64,000 nt of DNA, from positions 310,001-374,000 of the forward strand of contig NZ_JBHZGI010000001.1 of the NCBI RefSeq assembly GCF_051900535.1. Direction: 5' to 3'. Position numbers and translations under genes: made by a program. This DNA is from Frateuria_A sp051900535. GTDB taxonomy: Bacteria; Pseudomonadota; Gammaproteobacteria; Xanthomonadales; Rhodanobacteraceae. The first letter of the stretch is position 1, and every line of letters begins with the position of its first letter. This document shows, piece by piece, positions 42,446 to 51,873 of this stretch. The notes beneath the pieces are model-generated. The model was not told the origin of the DNA and ran no database searches. It worked only from the letters and a program-made list of their open reading frames with translations.

Positions 42446-44353
42446 TTACATCCGGTCCTTGGCGATCTTGATCTCGGTCTTTGCCTTCAGAGCGTCGATG
42501 AAACCTTCGGTGGCCACGTTGCCATACGCGGCCATCATGCTCTGGCGCAGCATCTTGCGCTGTTCGGGCGTCACCTTGGACAAGTCGCCGTCCTGCACCT
42601 TGTCCACCGCGAGCAGCGCGTAGGCGCCCTCCGGCAGGGCCACCGCGGCGAACTGCGGCTTGCCATCCTTCGGGTGCGGCAACAGGAAGGCCTCATCGCG
42701 CAATTGCTCGGGGAGGCCTTCCTGCACACGCAGCGTCTCCGGCACGTTCTGGACGGCGGCGCCAGCCGAGGCGGCCACGACGTCCATCGCCTCGCCCTTC
42801 TGCAGGCGCGCCAGCAACCCATCGGCACGCTGCCTGGCCGCCGCGGCGGTGCGCTCGTCGAGGATGTCCTTCTCGATGGCGTCGCGCACTTCGGCCAGCG
42901 GCTTCACCGCCGCGGCAACGTGCTTGTCGACGTGAATCACCAGCGAGTGGTCATTGCCCAGGTCGATCAGGCCGGAGTTGTTGCCCTGCACCAGTACGTC
43001 GTCTGAAAACGCCGCCTTGGCCACCTTGGGATCGGCGGCGATGCCGCTCTTGTCACCCTCGCGGGTGAACAGGCCGGTGCTCTTGACCGGCAGGTCCAGT
43101 GCCTGCGCCGCGGGCTCCAGCGAGGTCGGGTTCTGGTAGGTCTTGTCAGCCAGCTTGCCGGCCACGTCGTTGTACTTGCGTTCGCGCTCGGCGGCGACGG
43201 CCTCTTGCTCGAGTTGGCCGCGCACTTCCTCGAACGGCTTGGCCTGGCCACTGCGAACGTCGCGCAGCCAGATCACGTGATAGCCCTCGTCCGACAGCAC
43301 CGGCTTGGAGATCTGTCCCTTCTGCAGCGAGAACAGCGCTTCGTCGAAGGCCTTGTTCGTGACCCCCTGCTCCAGCCAGCCCAGGTCACCGCCCTGGCGC
43401 CTGGAGCCAAGGTCGGTCGAGTCCTTCTCGGCCAGGTTGGCGAAGTTCTGCGGCGTCGCTTCGGCGGCAATCTGCTCGGCCTTGGCCAGCGCGGCCTTCT
43501 GCTGCTGCGGGGTGGCGTTCTTTGGCACGTCGATCAGGATGTGCGAAACCAGGCGCTGCTCCGGCTGCACGAAACGCTGCTTCTCGTCTTCGTAACGCTT
43601 GCGCAGGTCCTCCTCGGTCGGCGGGTTGTCCGCCTTGAGGCCGGCTGCACTCACCTCGACGTAGCGAATGGCTACCTGCTCTGGCGACATGAATTCGGCC
43701 TGGTGCTCCTTGTAGTAGGCCTGGACCTGGGCGTCGGTGACCTTGCTGTCGGTAAGTGCCGGGCGCGGCAGCATCACGTACCGCACGTCACGGCGCTGCA
43801 GGCGCAGCTTCAGGAAACGGTCGACCTCATCCGCCGTGACGATGGTGCTGGCCGCAAGTGCATCCGGGACCAGGCTGATCGCCATCGAGGAGCGAACCTC
43901 GTCCTCGAACATCGCCGGCGACTTGCGCTGGGCGGCAAGCACGGCCTGGTAAGTGGCCGCATCGAACTGGCCGTTTACCTGGAAGGCGGGGATCGCAGCG
44001 ATCGCATCGCGCACCGCGCCATCGGAAACGCGAAGTCCCAGATCGTCGTTGGCCTTGAGCAGCAACTGCTGGTCGACCATGGCATCGAGCACGCGCTCCT
44101 TCGTTTCCGGCTGCTCGTAGACGCTCGGATCGAACTGGTCACCCATTTGCTCGCTGGCCTGCTGGCGCAGCTGGTTCATGCGGTTCTGGAAATCCTGCTG
44201 GCTGATCTCCTGCTTTCCGACCTTGGCCACGAAGGTTTCGGTGTTGGCAGTGAAATAGCCCTCGATGCCGAAGAAGGACATGGCGAACACCGCCACGCCC
44301 AGCACGACGATGGACGGCCAGCCGTGCATCTTGTCTCTCAACGACTGCAGCAT
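42446..44353 (-). CDS. ppiD: Peptidyl-prolyl isomerase D (membrane-anchored parvulin chaperone)
   Basis: A 635-residue SurA/PpiD-type periplasmic chaperone anchored by one N-terminal helix (about 14-33, IVVLGVAVFAMSFFG). A SurA_N-like chaperone region (40-190) follows, then one parvulin domain at about 265-365 (LVSHILIDVPKNA, DLGSRRQGGDLGWLEQG, YHVIWLRDV), then a long C-terminal domain. It assists early folding of secreted and outer membrane proteins near the Sec translocon. Position next to hupB/lon is as in E. coli. The start at 44353 places the helix correctly; two tRNAs lie just upstream. Confidence 0.93.
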   Translation of the reverse strand: MLQSLRDKMHGWPSIVVLGVAVFAMSFFGIEGYFTANTETFVAKVGKQEISQQDFQNRMNQLRQQASEQMGDQFDPSVYEQPETKERVLDAMVDQQLLLKANDDLGLRVSDGAVRDAIAAIPAFQVNGQFDAATYQAVLAAQRKSPAMFEDEVRSSMAISLVPDALAASTIVTADEVDRFLKLRLQRRDVRYVMLPRPALTDSKVTDAQVQAYYKEHQAEFMSPEQVAIRYVEVSAAGLKADNPPTEEDLRKRYEDEKQRFVQPEQRLVSHILIDVPKNATPQQQKAALAKAEQIAAEATPQNFANLAEKDSTDLGSRRQGGDLGWLEQGVTNKAFDEALFSLQKGQISKPVLSDEGYHVIWLRDVRSGQAKPFEEVRGQLEQEAVAAERERKYNDVAGKLADKTYQNPTSLEPAAQALDLPVKSTGLFTREGDKSGIAADPKVAKAAFSDDVLVQGNNSGLIDLGNDHSLVIHVDKHVAAAVKPLAEVRDAIEKDILDERTAAAARQRADGLLARLQKGEAMDVVAASAGAAVQNVPETLRVQEGLPEQLRDEAFLLPHPKDGKPQFAAVALPEGAYALLAVDKVQDGDLSKVTPEQRKMLRQSMMAAYGNVATEGFIDALKAKTEIKIAKDRM

Positions 44354-44402
44354 ATGGATTCCCGCGATTCGAAAGCTTTGCAAGCGGCAAAGCATAAACG
44401 AC

Positions 44403-44425
44403 AAGGGCGCCACGCGGGCGCCCTT
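44403..44425 (-). terminator. Hairpin after the Val-Asp tRNA pair
   Basis: AAGGGCGCC-ACGCG-GGCGCCCTT, nine pairs, 8 bp after the tRNA-Asp CCA. The minus-strand tail TGTCGTTTA is weakly T-rich. Confidence 0.6.
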
Positions 44426-44433
44426 GGAACTAC

Positions 44434-44510
44434 TGGCGGAGTGGACGGGACTCGAACCCGCGACCTCCGGCGTGACAGGCCAGCATTCTAACCGACTGAA
44501 CTACCACTCC
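44434..44510 (-). tRNA. tRNA-Asp (anticodon GTC)
   Basis: Acceptor GGAGTGG/CCACTCC, D arm with AGTCGGTTAGAAT, anticodon loop CTGTCAC, T arm GCGGG-TTCGAGT-CCCGT, discriminator G and encoded CCA. Confidence 0.96.
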
Positions 44511-44517
44511 GCGATTC

Positions 44518-44592
44518 TGGTGGGTGCTGTAGGGATCGAACCTACGACCCTCGCCTTGTAAGGGCGACGCTCTACCGCTGAGCTAAGCACCC
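44518..44592 (-). tRNA. tRNA-Val (anticodon TAC)
   Basis: Acceptor GGGTGCT/AGCACCC, D arm GCTC-AGCGGTA-GAGC, anticodon loop CTTACAA, T arm GTAGG-TTCGATC-CCTAC, discriminator A and encoded CCA. Seven bases upstream of tRNA-Asp; one transcript, downstream of hupB. Confidence 0.96.
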
Positions 44593-44613
44593 GAAACCGA
44601 GCGAACTAGCCGC

Positions 44614-44886
44614 TCAGTTTAGGGCATCCTTGAGCGTCTTGCCAGCCTTGAACGCCGGCACCTTGGAAGCCTTGATCTTGATCGTCTCGTTGGTGCGCGG
44701 GTTGCGACCGGTGCGAGCGGCGCGCTTGCGCACGGTGAACGTGCCGAAGCCGACGACCGACACATCGTCGCCCTTCTTCAGCGCCTTCTGCACCGTCTCG
44801 AAGAACGCTTCGAGGGCACGGCCGGCGTCGGCCTTGGTCAGCTCGGCCTTTTCGGCGACGGCATTGATCAGATCGGTTTTATTCAT
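44614..44886 (-). CDS. hupB: DNA-binding protein HU-beta
   Basis: A 90-residue histone-like HU protein: MNKTDLINAVAEKAELTKAD at the N-terminus, FGTFTVRKRAARTGRNP with the DNA-bending arm, and IKASKVPAFKAGKTLKDAL at the end. It binds and bends DNA without strong sequence preference. It has its own promoter at 45026-45055 and GGGAG before the ATG, and lies downstream of lon as in most gammaproteobacteria. Confidence 0.97.
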   Translation of the reverse strand: MNKTDLINAVAEKAELTKADAGRALEAFFETVQKALKKGDDVSVVGFGTFTVRKRAARTGRNPRTNETIKIKASKVPAFKAGKTLKDALN

Positions 44887-45025
44887 TGAGACACTCCCTT
44901 AAACGGTTTGCTGCCCGCGTGATCGGTCTGGGACGGGAAATGCCGCCATGGAATGGCATGATCGGCATCCCCCGCAACCCCGCATCGCTACGCCAAATGC
45001 ACGGCGCTTTGACTGCGGTGCCGTC

Positions 45026-45055
45026 TTTATACCAGCGCCTCACGGCGGTCCGCAA
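45026..45055 (-). promoter_or_regulatory. Sigma-70-type promoter of hupB
   Basis: On the minus strand TTGCGG, an 18-bp spacer and TATAAA, about 140 bp before the hupB start. The leader is therefore fairly long. Confidence 0.65.
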
Positions 45056-45163
45056 CACAAGCAATACCAACGGTTCCGGCGGTTCCTTGCCAACCCGGAC
45101 CACTTGCAAATGGCGACCGGAACGGCTACGGCCGGAAGCCCCTCGAAAGGTGCTTCGTGAACA

Positions 45164-45196
45164 TGAAAAAAAGGCCGCCCGGGAGAGGGCGGCCTT
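45164..45196 (-). terminator. Rho-independent terminator of lon
   Basis: On the minus strand AAGGCCGCCC-TCTCCC-GGGCGGCCTT followed by TTTTT, 20 bp after the lon stop. Confidence 0.93.
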
Positions 45197-45215
45197 GGGG
45201 AAAAAACCTTGTGTA

Positions 45216-47720
45216 TCAGTGTGCGCGAGTACGGTTCTCAGCCGATTCCTCGGTCGCCGGCTCGACCGGCGCATGTTCCTCGCCCGCGCTCTCTACCGCC
45301 GGTTTGGCCGGACGCAACGGCTGCTCGAGTGCGATGCCGAGCACTTCGTCGATCCAGCGCACCGCGTGGATGTCCAGCGAAGAGGTGACGTTCGCCGGAA
45401 TGTCTGCAAGGTCCTTCTTGTTCTCCTCGGGAATGATCACCGTGGTGATCCCGCCGCGGTGTGCAGCCAGCAATTTCTCCTTGAGGCCACCGATCGGCAG
45501 GACGCGACCGCGCAGCGTGATCTCGCCGGTCATCGCCACTTCCGAACGCACCGGCACCTTGGTCAACACCGAGACCAGTGCGGTGCACATGGCAATGCCT
45601 GCGCTCGGACCGTCCTTCGGCGTCGCGCCCTCGGGCACGTGGATGTGCACATCCAGGTTCTGGTAGAAGTCCGGGTCGATGCCAAGCTGGTCCGCGCGGG
45701 CGCGTACGACCGACATGGCCGCCTGGATCGATTCCTTCATGACGTCGCCGAGCTGGCCGGTGTGCACCAGCCTACCCTTGCCCTGCACCACCGAAGCTTC
45801 GATGCTGAGCAGGTCGCCGCCGACCGAGGTCCACGCCAGGCCAGTCACCAGGCCGACCTCGTTCTCCTGCTCGGCACGGCCGAAGTCAAAGCGGCGCACG
45901 CCCAGGTAATGCTCGATGTTCTCGGGCGTGACGGTCACTTGTGTCGCACCCGGCTTCTTCTTCGTCTTGGTCGCGGCCTTCGCGGCCGGCTTGGCCTTGG
46001 CCTGCTTGACCTGGCCCAGGGTGAGTTCCTTGACCACCTTGCGGCAGATCTTGGCGATCTCGCGCTCCAGGTTGCGTACGCCCGACTCACGCGTGTAGTA
46101 GCGAACGATGTCGCGCACGGCTTCGGAGGCGATGCTCAGCTCTTCTGATTTCAGGCCGTTGGCCTTCAGCTGCTTGGGCAACAGGTAGCGCTGTGCGATC
46201 GCCAGTTTCTCATCCTCGGTGTAGCCGGGCACGCGGATGACTTCCATGCGGTCCAGCAGCGGGCCGGGAATGTTGAGCGAGTTGGCGGTGGCGATCCACA
46301 TCACCTCGGAGAGATCCAGGTCCACTTCCAGGTAGTGATCGTTGAAAGCATGATTCTGTTCCGGGTCGAGCACCTCGAGCAGCGCCGAGGAGGGATCACC
46401 GCGGAAGTCCATCGACATCTTGTCGATCTCGTCGAGCACGAACAGCGGGTTGCGCGTAGCGACCTTGTTGAGGTTCTGCACGATGCGCCCCGGCATCGAG
46501 CCGATGTAGGTGCGCCGGTGGCCACGGATCTCGGCTTCGTCGCGCACGCCGCCCAGGCTCATGCGGACGAACTTGCGGTTGGTCGCCTTGGCGATCGACT
46601 GGCCGAGCGAGGTCTTGCCCACGCCGGGCGGGCCGACCAGGCACAGGATCGGGCCCTTCATGGTGTTCACGCGCTGCTGGACGGCCAGGTATTCGAGGAT
46701 GCGGTCCTTGACCTTCTCCAAGCCGAAGTGGTCGGCATCGAGCACTTCCTGCGCGACGGCGAGGTCCTTGCGCACCTTGGTCTTCTTCTTCCACGGTACG
46801 CCGGTCAGCCAGTCGAGGTAGTTGCGCACCACGGTAGCTTCGGCCGACATCGGCGACATCTGCTTGAGCTTGGACAGTTCCTGCTTGGCCTTGGCCAGCA
46901 CCGGCTTGGGCATGCCGGCGTCCTCGATCTTCCTCTGTAGTTCCTCCAGTTCGTTGACGCCTTCCTCGCCCTCGCCCAGTTCCTTCTGGATCGCCTTCAT
47001 CTGCTCGTTGAGGTAGTACTCGCGCTGGCTCTTTTCCATCTGCGACTTAACGCGACCGCGAATGCGCTTTTCCACTTGCTGCAGGTCCATCTCGCCATCG
47101 ACCAGGCCGATCAAAAGCTCCAGCCGCTGGCCGACGTCGGCCGTTTCCAGCACTTTCTGTTTTTCGGACATGCGCACCGTCAGGTGCGCTGCAATCGAAT
47201 CGGCCAGGCGCGAAGGATCGTCGATGCCCGATAGCGTGGCGAGCACTTCCGGCGGTAGCTTGCGGCTTTGTTTGACCAACTGCTCGAACAGCGAGACCAG
47301 CGTACGCGAGATGACGTCGAGTTCGCGCTCCTTGGCACTGTAGACCGGCTCGATCACGCGCGAGCGGGCCATCAGCATGCCGCTCTCGTTGCGATATTCC
47401 TCGATGGATACGCGCGCCTGGCCCTCGACCAGCACCTTGACGGTGCCATCGGGCAGCTTGAGCAGCTGCAGCACGCCTGCCAGGGTGCCGACCTCATGCA
47501 GGTCGTCCGAGGCGGGATCGTCTATATCGGGACTCTTCTGCGCCACCAGCAGGATCTGCCGTTCGCCTTCCATCGCATGTTCTAGCGCGCGCATCGACTT
47601 GTCGCGTCCGACGAAGAGCGGAATCACCATGTGGGGGTAAACCACCACGTCGCGCAGCGGCAGCACCGGGAGTGCGTCGAGCGTGGCGCCGGTAGCGGTA
47701 ACGGAGGCGTGTTTTGCCAT
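45216..47720 (-). CDS. lon: ATP-dependent protease Lon
   Basis: An 834-residue cytosolic AAA+ serine protease that degrades misfolded and regulatory proteins. LAN domain (about 15-205), coiled coil (to ~300), AAA+ module with Walker A GPPGVGKT (363-370) and Walker B FVLDEIDK (427-434), and a C-terminal proteolytic domain with Ser706 in KDGPSAG and Lys749 in GGLKEK. A Lys/Ala-rich linker (573-591) stands between the AAA+ and protease domains. The gene has its own terminator and a possible heat-shock promoter; it follows clpX in the standard order. Confidence 0.97.
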   Translation of the reverse strand: MAKHASVTATGATLDALPVLPLRDVVVYPHMVIPLFVGRDKSMRALEHAMEGERQILLVAQKSPDIDDPASDDLHEVGTLAGVLQLLKLPDGTVKVLVEGQARVSIEEYRNESGMLMARSRVIEPVYSAKERELDVISRTLVSLFEQLVKQSRKLPPEVLATLSGIDDPSRLADSIAAHLTVRMSEKQKVLETADVGQRLELLIGLVDGEMDLQQVEKRIRGRVKSQMEKSQREYYLNEQMKAIQKELGEGEEGVNELEELQRKIEDAGMPKPVLAKAKQELSKLKQMSPMSAEATVVRNYLDWLTGVPWKKKTKVRKDLAVAQEVLDADHFGLEKVKDRILEYLAVQQRVNTMKGPILCLVGPPGVGKTSLGQSIAKATNRKFVRMSLGGVRDEAEIRGHRRTYIGSMPGRIVQNLNKVATRNPLFVLDEIDKMSMDFRGDPSSALLEVLDPEQNHAFNDHYLEVDLDLSEVMWIATANSLNIPGPLLDRMEVIRVPGYTEDEKLAIAQRYLLPKQLKANGLKSEELSIASEAVRDIVRYYTRESGVRNLEREIAKICRKVVKELTLGQVKQAKAKPAAKAATKTKKKPGATQVTVTPENIEHYLGVRRFDFGRAEQENEVGLVTGLAWTSVGGDLLSIEASVVQGKGRLVHTGQLGDVMKESIQAAMSVVRARADQLGIDPDFYQNLDVHIHVPEGATPKDGPSAGIAMCTALVSVLTKVPVRSEVAMTGEITLRGRVLPIGGLKEKLLAAHRGGITTVIIPEENKKDLADIPANVTSSLDIHAVRWIDEVLGIALEQPLRPAKPAVESAGEEHAPVEPATEESAENRTRAH

Positions 47721-47782
47721 CGAAAAATCCCCGAGGGTTTGTAAGGGTTACCTCGACACTGCGCCGAGGCCTCCGACAGGTC

Positions 47783-47811
47783 AAGTGGAGTCGACCCGCG
47801 CCGCCGTCAAG
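47783..47811 (-). promoter_or_regulatory. Possible sigma-32 promoter of lon
   Basis: Minus strand: CTTGAC, 15-bp spacer, CTCCACTT, about 63 bp before the lon start. It resembles the heat-shock consensus CTTGAA/CCCCATNT with two to three mismatches. lon is a heat-shock gene in related bacteria. Confidence 0.3.
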
Positions 47812-47966
47812 TCAAATCGACCTTCCGAAGCGGCTGTAATACGGTCTTGCAGTTTCCAGGCCAAGGCTACGCAGCACACGCCGAACTCGGTGAGAACCAC
47901 GGCTCAACGCGTCCTGCGCAAATCAAGCCGAAGCAGGCGCCTGTGTGCCTGCCGCCAAAAAACAAA

Positions 47967-47990
47967 CGGCCCCGGCAATTGCCGGGGCCG
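47967..47990 (-). terminator. Rho-independent terminator of clpX
   Basis: CGGCCCCGGC-AATT-GCCGGGGCCG, a perfect 10-bp stem followed on the minus strand by TTTGTTTTTT, 25 bp after the clpX stop. Confidence 0.93.
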
Positions 47991-48014
47991 CTGATTTTTG
48001 ACGCTTCGCCTCGG

Positions 48015-49310
48015 TCAGGCAGCGTCGCCGCCCTCACCTGCCACGCGCTGCTGCTGCAGATTGCCGCGATAGATCAGGTAGGGCTCCGCCTGGCCTTCGA
48101 TCACCGCATCGTCCACCACCACCTTGCTGACGTGCTCCAGCGACGGCAGCTCGTACATGGTGTCCAGCAGCACCTGCTCCAGGATGGTGCGCAGGCCGCG
48201 CGCGCCGGTCTTGCGCTTGAGCGCCTTCTTGGCGATCGCCTGCAGCGCCTCCGGACGGAACTCGAGCTCGACGCCTTCCATCTCGAACAGGCGGCGGAAC
48301 TGCTTGGTAACCGCATTCTTCGGCTCGGTGAGGATCTTCACCAGCGCTGGCTCGTCCAGCTCGTCCAACGTCGCCACGACCGGCAAGCGGCCGACGAATT
48401 CCGGGATCAGGCCGAACTTGACCAGGTCGGACGGCTCGACTTCGGCCAGTACTTTGCCCAGGTTCTCAGTGCGCTCCTTCGAACGGACTTCGGCCGAGAA
48501 GCCGATGCCGGTGGTCTCCGAACGCTGCTGGATCAGTTTCTCGAGGCCCGCGAACGCGCCACCACAGATGAACAGGATGTTCTTGGTGTCCACCTGCAGG
48601 AACTCCTGCTGCGGATGCTTGCGCCCACCTTGCGGCGGCACCGAGGCCAGCGTGCCCTCGATCAGCTTAAGCAGCGCCTGCTGCACGCCTTCGCCCGAAA
48701 CGTCCCGGGTGATCGACGGGTTTTCGCTCTTGCGCGAGATCTTGTCGATCTCGTCGATGTAGACGATGCCCGACTGCGCCTTGTCGACGTCGTAGTCGCA
48801 CTTCTGCAGGAGCTTCTGGATGATGTTCTCGACATCCTCGCCCACGTAGCCCGCTTCGGTCAGCGTGGTCGCGTCGGCGATGGTGAACGGCACATTGAGC
48901 AGGCGCGCCAGCGTTTCAGCCAGCAGCGTCTTGCCCGAACCGGTCGGGCCGATAAGGAGGATGTTGGACTTGCCAAGCTCGACCTCATCGCTCTTCTGGC
49001 GCGATTCCATGCGCTTGTAGTGGTTATACACGGCCACTGCCAGCGCCTTCTTGGCGCGAGTCTGGCCGACCACATACTGGTCGAGGGTTTCCATGATCTC
49101 GCGGGGTTTGGGCAGATGGCTGCGCCCGGAGGCGGCCTTCTCCTCCAGTTCCTCGCGGATGATGTCGTTGCAGAGCTCCACGCACTCGTCGCAGATGAAC
49201 ACGGATGGACCCGCGATCAGCTTGCGCACTTCATGCTGGCTCTTGCCGCAGAAGGAGCAGTAGAGAATCTTGCCGCTGTCGTTGGAACGGCCCTGCCGCT
49301 CGTCGCTCAT
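48015..49310 (-). CDS. clpX: ATP-dependent Clp protease, ATPase subunit ClpX
   Basis: A 431-residue unfoldase that feeds substrates to ClpP. N-terminal zinc-binding domain (CSFCGK, CDEC), Walker A GPTGSGKT near 125, Walker B IVYIDEIDK near 185, the ClpP-contact loop IGF (TGIGFSAEV) near 275, and sensor-2 TGARGLR near 370. The start at 49310 gives the usual N-terminus MSDERQGR; a longer frame exists to 49352. It lies 119 bp downstream of clpP. Confidence 0.97.
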   Translation of the reverse strand: MSDERQGRSNDSGKILYCSFCGKSQHEVRKLIAGPSVFICDECVELCNDIIREELEEKAASGRSHLPKPREIMETLDQYVVGQTRAKKALAVAVYNHYKRMESRQKSDEVELGKSNILLIGPTGSGKTLLAETLARLLNVPFTIADATTLTEAGYVGEDVENIIQKLLQKCDYDVDKAQSGIVYIDEIDKISRKSENPSITRDVSGEGVQQALLKLIEGTLASVPPQGGRKHPQQEFLQVDTKNILFICGGAFAGLEKLIQQRSETTGIGFSAEVRSKERTENLGKVLAEVEPSDLVKFGLIPEFVGRLPVVATLDELDEPALVKILTEPKNAVTKQFRRLFEMEGVELEFRPEALQAIAKKALKRKTGARGLRTILEQVLLDTMYELPSLEHVSKVVVDDAVIEGQAEPYLIYRGNLQQQRVAGEGGDAA

Positions 49311-49429
49311 ATCAGGTCCTGCTGTGTTTCGGTTGCGGCGCCAGAATAGCACAGGGCTCCGCGCCTGCTTGCGCCTGCGCGGAGCATGCTTCCTGGCGAT
49401 CTAATCGGCCAGAATCAGGTGGACTGAAG

Positions 49430-50059
49430 TCAGGCAGACTTGACGGTTTCGACGCCGCGGCGGTCGAGCACCTGGTCGATCAGGCCGTAGTCTCTGGCCT
49501 CCACCGGATTCATGAAACGGTCGCGCTCCATGTCGCGCTCGATCTTCTCCAGCGGCTGGCCGGTGTGGTCAACGTAGAGCTGGTTCAGGCGCTGGCGAAT
49601 GTAGAGGATCTCGCGCGCCTGGATCTCGATGTCGGTTGCCTGTCCCTGGGCACCGCCGGAAGGCTGGTGGATCATGATGCGCGAGTTGGGCAGTGAGAAA
49701 CGCTTACCCTTGGCGCCAGCCATCAGCAGCAGCGAGCCAGCGCTGCACGCCTGGCCGATGCACATGGTGCTGACGTCGGGCTTGATGAACTGCATCGTGT
49801 CGTAGATCGCCAAGCCCGCGGTGACCGCGCCACCGGGACTGTTGATGTACAAATGGATGTCCTTGTCCGGATTTTCCGACTCCAGGAACAGCATCTGCGC
49901 GATCAGCACGTTGGCGACCTGGTCATTGACCTCGCCGACCAGGAAGATCACCCGCTCCTTCAGCAGGCGCGAATAGATGTCATAGGACCGCTCGCCGCGA
50001 GCGGTCTGCTCGACGACGATCGGCACCAGGTTGAGGTTCTGGATCGGGGCCATGGCCAT
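49430..50059 (-). CDS. clpP: ATP-dependent Clp protease, proteolytic subunit ClpP
   Basis: A 209-residue ClpP serine protease that forms the 14-mer barrel used by ClpX and ClpA. Catalytic Ser in GQACSAGSLL (about 105), His in IMIHQPSGG (about 130), and Asp in the conserved DRDRFM-type segment. The N-terminal LVPIVVEQTARGERSYDIYS is standard. Downstream of tig with a hairpin in the gap. Confidence 0.97.
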   Translation of the reverse strand: MAMAPIQNLNLVPIVVEQTARGERSYDIYSRLLKERVIFLVGEVNDQVANVLIAQMLFLESENPDKDIHLYINSPGGAVTAGLAIYDTMQFIKPDVSTMCIGQACSAGSLLLMAGAKGKRFSLPNSRIMIHQPSGGAQGQATDIEIQAREILYIRQRLNQLYVDHTGQPLEKIERDMERDRFMNPVEARDYGLIDQVLDRRGVETVKSA

Positions 50060-50079
50060 GCGTGCTTGTTCTCCGGATG

Positions 50080-50101
50080 AGGCCCGCCTTCAGGCGGGCC
50101 T
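50080..50101. other. Intercistronic hairpin between tig and clpP
   Basis: AGGCCCGCC-TTCA-GGCGGGCCT, nine pairs with a 4-base loop, midway between the tig stop and the clpP start. There is no T tract, so it may protect or separate the two parts of the mRNA rather than terminate. Confidence 0.6.
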
Positions 50102-50125
50102 GATGATGGTGCCTGGCAGTGTCGC

Positions 50126-51418
50126 TCAGGCGCCGGCCGGGCGCATCACTTCGTCGAAGCCCAAGTGCTTTTCGGTGGTCTTGGCATGTTCCGCCACCCA
50201 CTCGGCCACCTGGTCTTCCATGACGCGGTTTTGCAGCCCAGACATCAATTGGGGGTCGGCGTTGTAGAGTTCAACGACCTTCTCCGGCTCCTCGTAGGTC
50301 GAGGCGATGGCGGCCAGCTGTTCGGCCACTCGCTTGCGGTCGATCTTCAGTTCCTGCTTGCGGGCGATCTCACCCATCAGGAGACCCGCGATCACGCGCT
50401 TGCGAGCCATCGGGACAGCCGCCTCGACGAGCTGCGGCGGCGGCTGCTGACCACGCGGCACGCTGCCGGCGGCGAGGTTGCGCGCCTCGGACTGGACCAT
50501 CAGGTGCGGGACGTCCAGTTCACCATGGGCGTCGGCCAGCTTTTCGGCCACCTCGGCCTTCAGACGACCCATCAGGGTAGCCTTGAGCTCACGCTCGAGG
50601 TTGGCGCGGACTTCCTTGCGGAAGGTGTCCAGGTTGCCGTCTGCGATGCCGAACAGTTGGGCGAACTCCTCGTTCACCTCGGGCAGCTGCGGCGCCTGCA
50701 CCTTGATGATCTTGAAGTTGACTTGCGTGGTCTTGCCGGCAAGTTGGGGATTGCCGAAGTCTTCCGGGAAGGTGATTTCGCTCTCGAACTCATCGCCTGC
50801 CGTGCGACCGGTGAGCGCCTCATCCAGCGCCTTGAACAGCGTGCCCGAACCGAGCACGCTGCCGGCCCGCTCCAGACCTTCGGCCGGGAAGCGGTAGTCG
50901 CCCGCGGTGGCGGCGTACTCGAACATCACGAAGTCACCCTCGGCCGAGGCGCGTTCGACCTCATCGAAACTGCGGCGCTGCAGGCGCAGGGTTTCGATCA
51001 TCTTCTCGATGTCGGCGTCGGTCACTTCGGCGACCGGGCGGCTGACTTCCAGCCCGGCAACATCGATCTCGGGGAACTCCGGCATCACTTCAAAGGTGGC
51101 GGTATAGGCGATCTCGCCGTTCTCCGGCTTGCCAGTGGTGTCGATCGAGGGGTTGGCAACCGGGCGCAGGTTTTCCTTTTCGAAGGCCTCGCGCAGGGTG
51201 CTGCCGATCATGTCGGACAACACTTCGCCGCGGACCTGCGAACCGAAGCGCTGCTGGATCACGGTCGCCGGCACCTTGCCCGGACGGAAACCTTTCAGGC
51301 GCACCGTGCGGCCCATCTCGGCGATGCGCGCACTGACCTGCGACTCCAACTGGTCCGCCGGGAACCGCACCGTGAGCTTGCGCTCGAGCTTGCCGACGTT
51401 CTCAACCGAAAACTGCAT
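50126..51418 (-). CDS. tig: Trigger factor (ribosome-bound chaperone/PPIase)
   Basis: A 430-residue chaperone that binds nascent chains at the ribosome exit. The ribosome-binding signature GFRPGKVP appears at about 44-51, the FKBP-like PPIase domain at ~150-245 (EGDFVMFEYAATAG and FESEITFPEDFGN regions), and the long helical C-domain completes it. The start at 51418 (MQFSVENVGKLERK) is typical. First gene of the tig-clpP-clpX-lon block; tRNA-Leu lies 67 bp upstream on the same strand. Confidence 0.96.
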   Translation of the reverse strand: MQFSVENVGKLERKLTVRFPADQLESQVSARIAEMGRTVRLKGFRPGKVPATVIQQRFGSQVRGEVLSDMIGSTLREAFEKENLRPVANPSIDTTGKPENGEIAYTATFEVMPEFPEIDVAGLEVSRPVAEVTDADIEKMIETLRLQRRSFDEVERASAEGDFVMFEYAATAGDYRFPAEGLERAGSVLGSGTLFKALDEALTGRTAGDEFESEITFPEDFGNPQLAGKTTQVNFKIIKVQAPQLPEVNEEFAQLFGIADGNLDTFRKEVRANLERELKATLMGRLKAEVAEKLADAHGELDVPHLMVQSEARNLAAGSVPRGQQPPPQLVEAAVPMARKRVIAGLLMGEIARKQELKIDRKRVAEQLAAIASTYEEPEKVVELYNADPQLMSGLQNRVMEDQVAEWVAEHAKTTEKHLGFDEVMRPAGA

Positions 51419-51484
51419 GACGACTCCTGGTGACTCTCGTGATGGGCCGGCGTGCGGGCCGGCCTTGCATAAACTGAAAGGGAA

Positions 51485-51570
51485 TGGTGCGAAAGGAGGG
51501 ACTCGAACCCTCACGGGGGTTACCCGCCAGAACCTAAATCTGGTGCGTCTACCAGTTCCGCCACTTTCGC
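51485..51570 (-). tRNA. tRNA-Leu (anticodon TAG)
   Basis: Class II tRNA, 86 bases: acceptor GCGAAAG/CTTTCGC, anticodon loop with TTTAGGT, long variable arm GGCGGGTAACCCCCGT, T loop TTCGAGT, discriminator A and encoded CCA. Confidence 0.95.
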
Positions 51571-51667
51571 GTCGCGCCCGCGGACTGGAAGCGGCGGATT
51601 CCGAACGGAAATCGGCCCAAGCGCCCCGCCCCGCTAAGTCGATGATTCCCTTGCGCCAAAGCAGGGC

Positions 51668-51697
51668 ATTTTACGGTTGCGCGGCGGGGCAGCACAA
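51668..51697 (-). promoter_or_regulatory. Promoter of tRNA-Leu (and possibly tig)
   Basis: Minus strand: TTGTGC, 18-bp spacer, TAAAAT, about 98 bp before the tRNA. The rest of 51571-51873 shows no gene. Confidence 0.55.
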
Positions 51698-51873
51698 GCG
51701 CGGCTTTGGATGATGGCGCCGCCCGCAGGGCAAGGTTCGCTCTTCACCTCGCACAGAGGCGAGGGTCGGGGCCAGCGCCAAGAATCGGCCCGCAACCGGA
51801 GCGAAACGTTCGATCGAGACACCCTCCCAACCCCGGTCCTTTTCCCCTGGTGGGACAACGCCCGCCCCAAAAG

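Noticed and set aside
51571..51873. Small gene between tRNA-Leu and tRNA-Lys
   Set aside because: Frames of 67-96 codons here run through tRNA or terminator sequence and have no ribosome site; only a promoter is supported.
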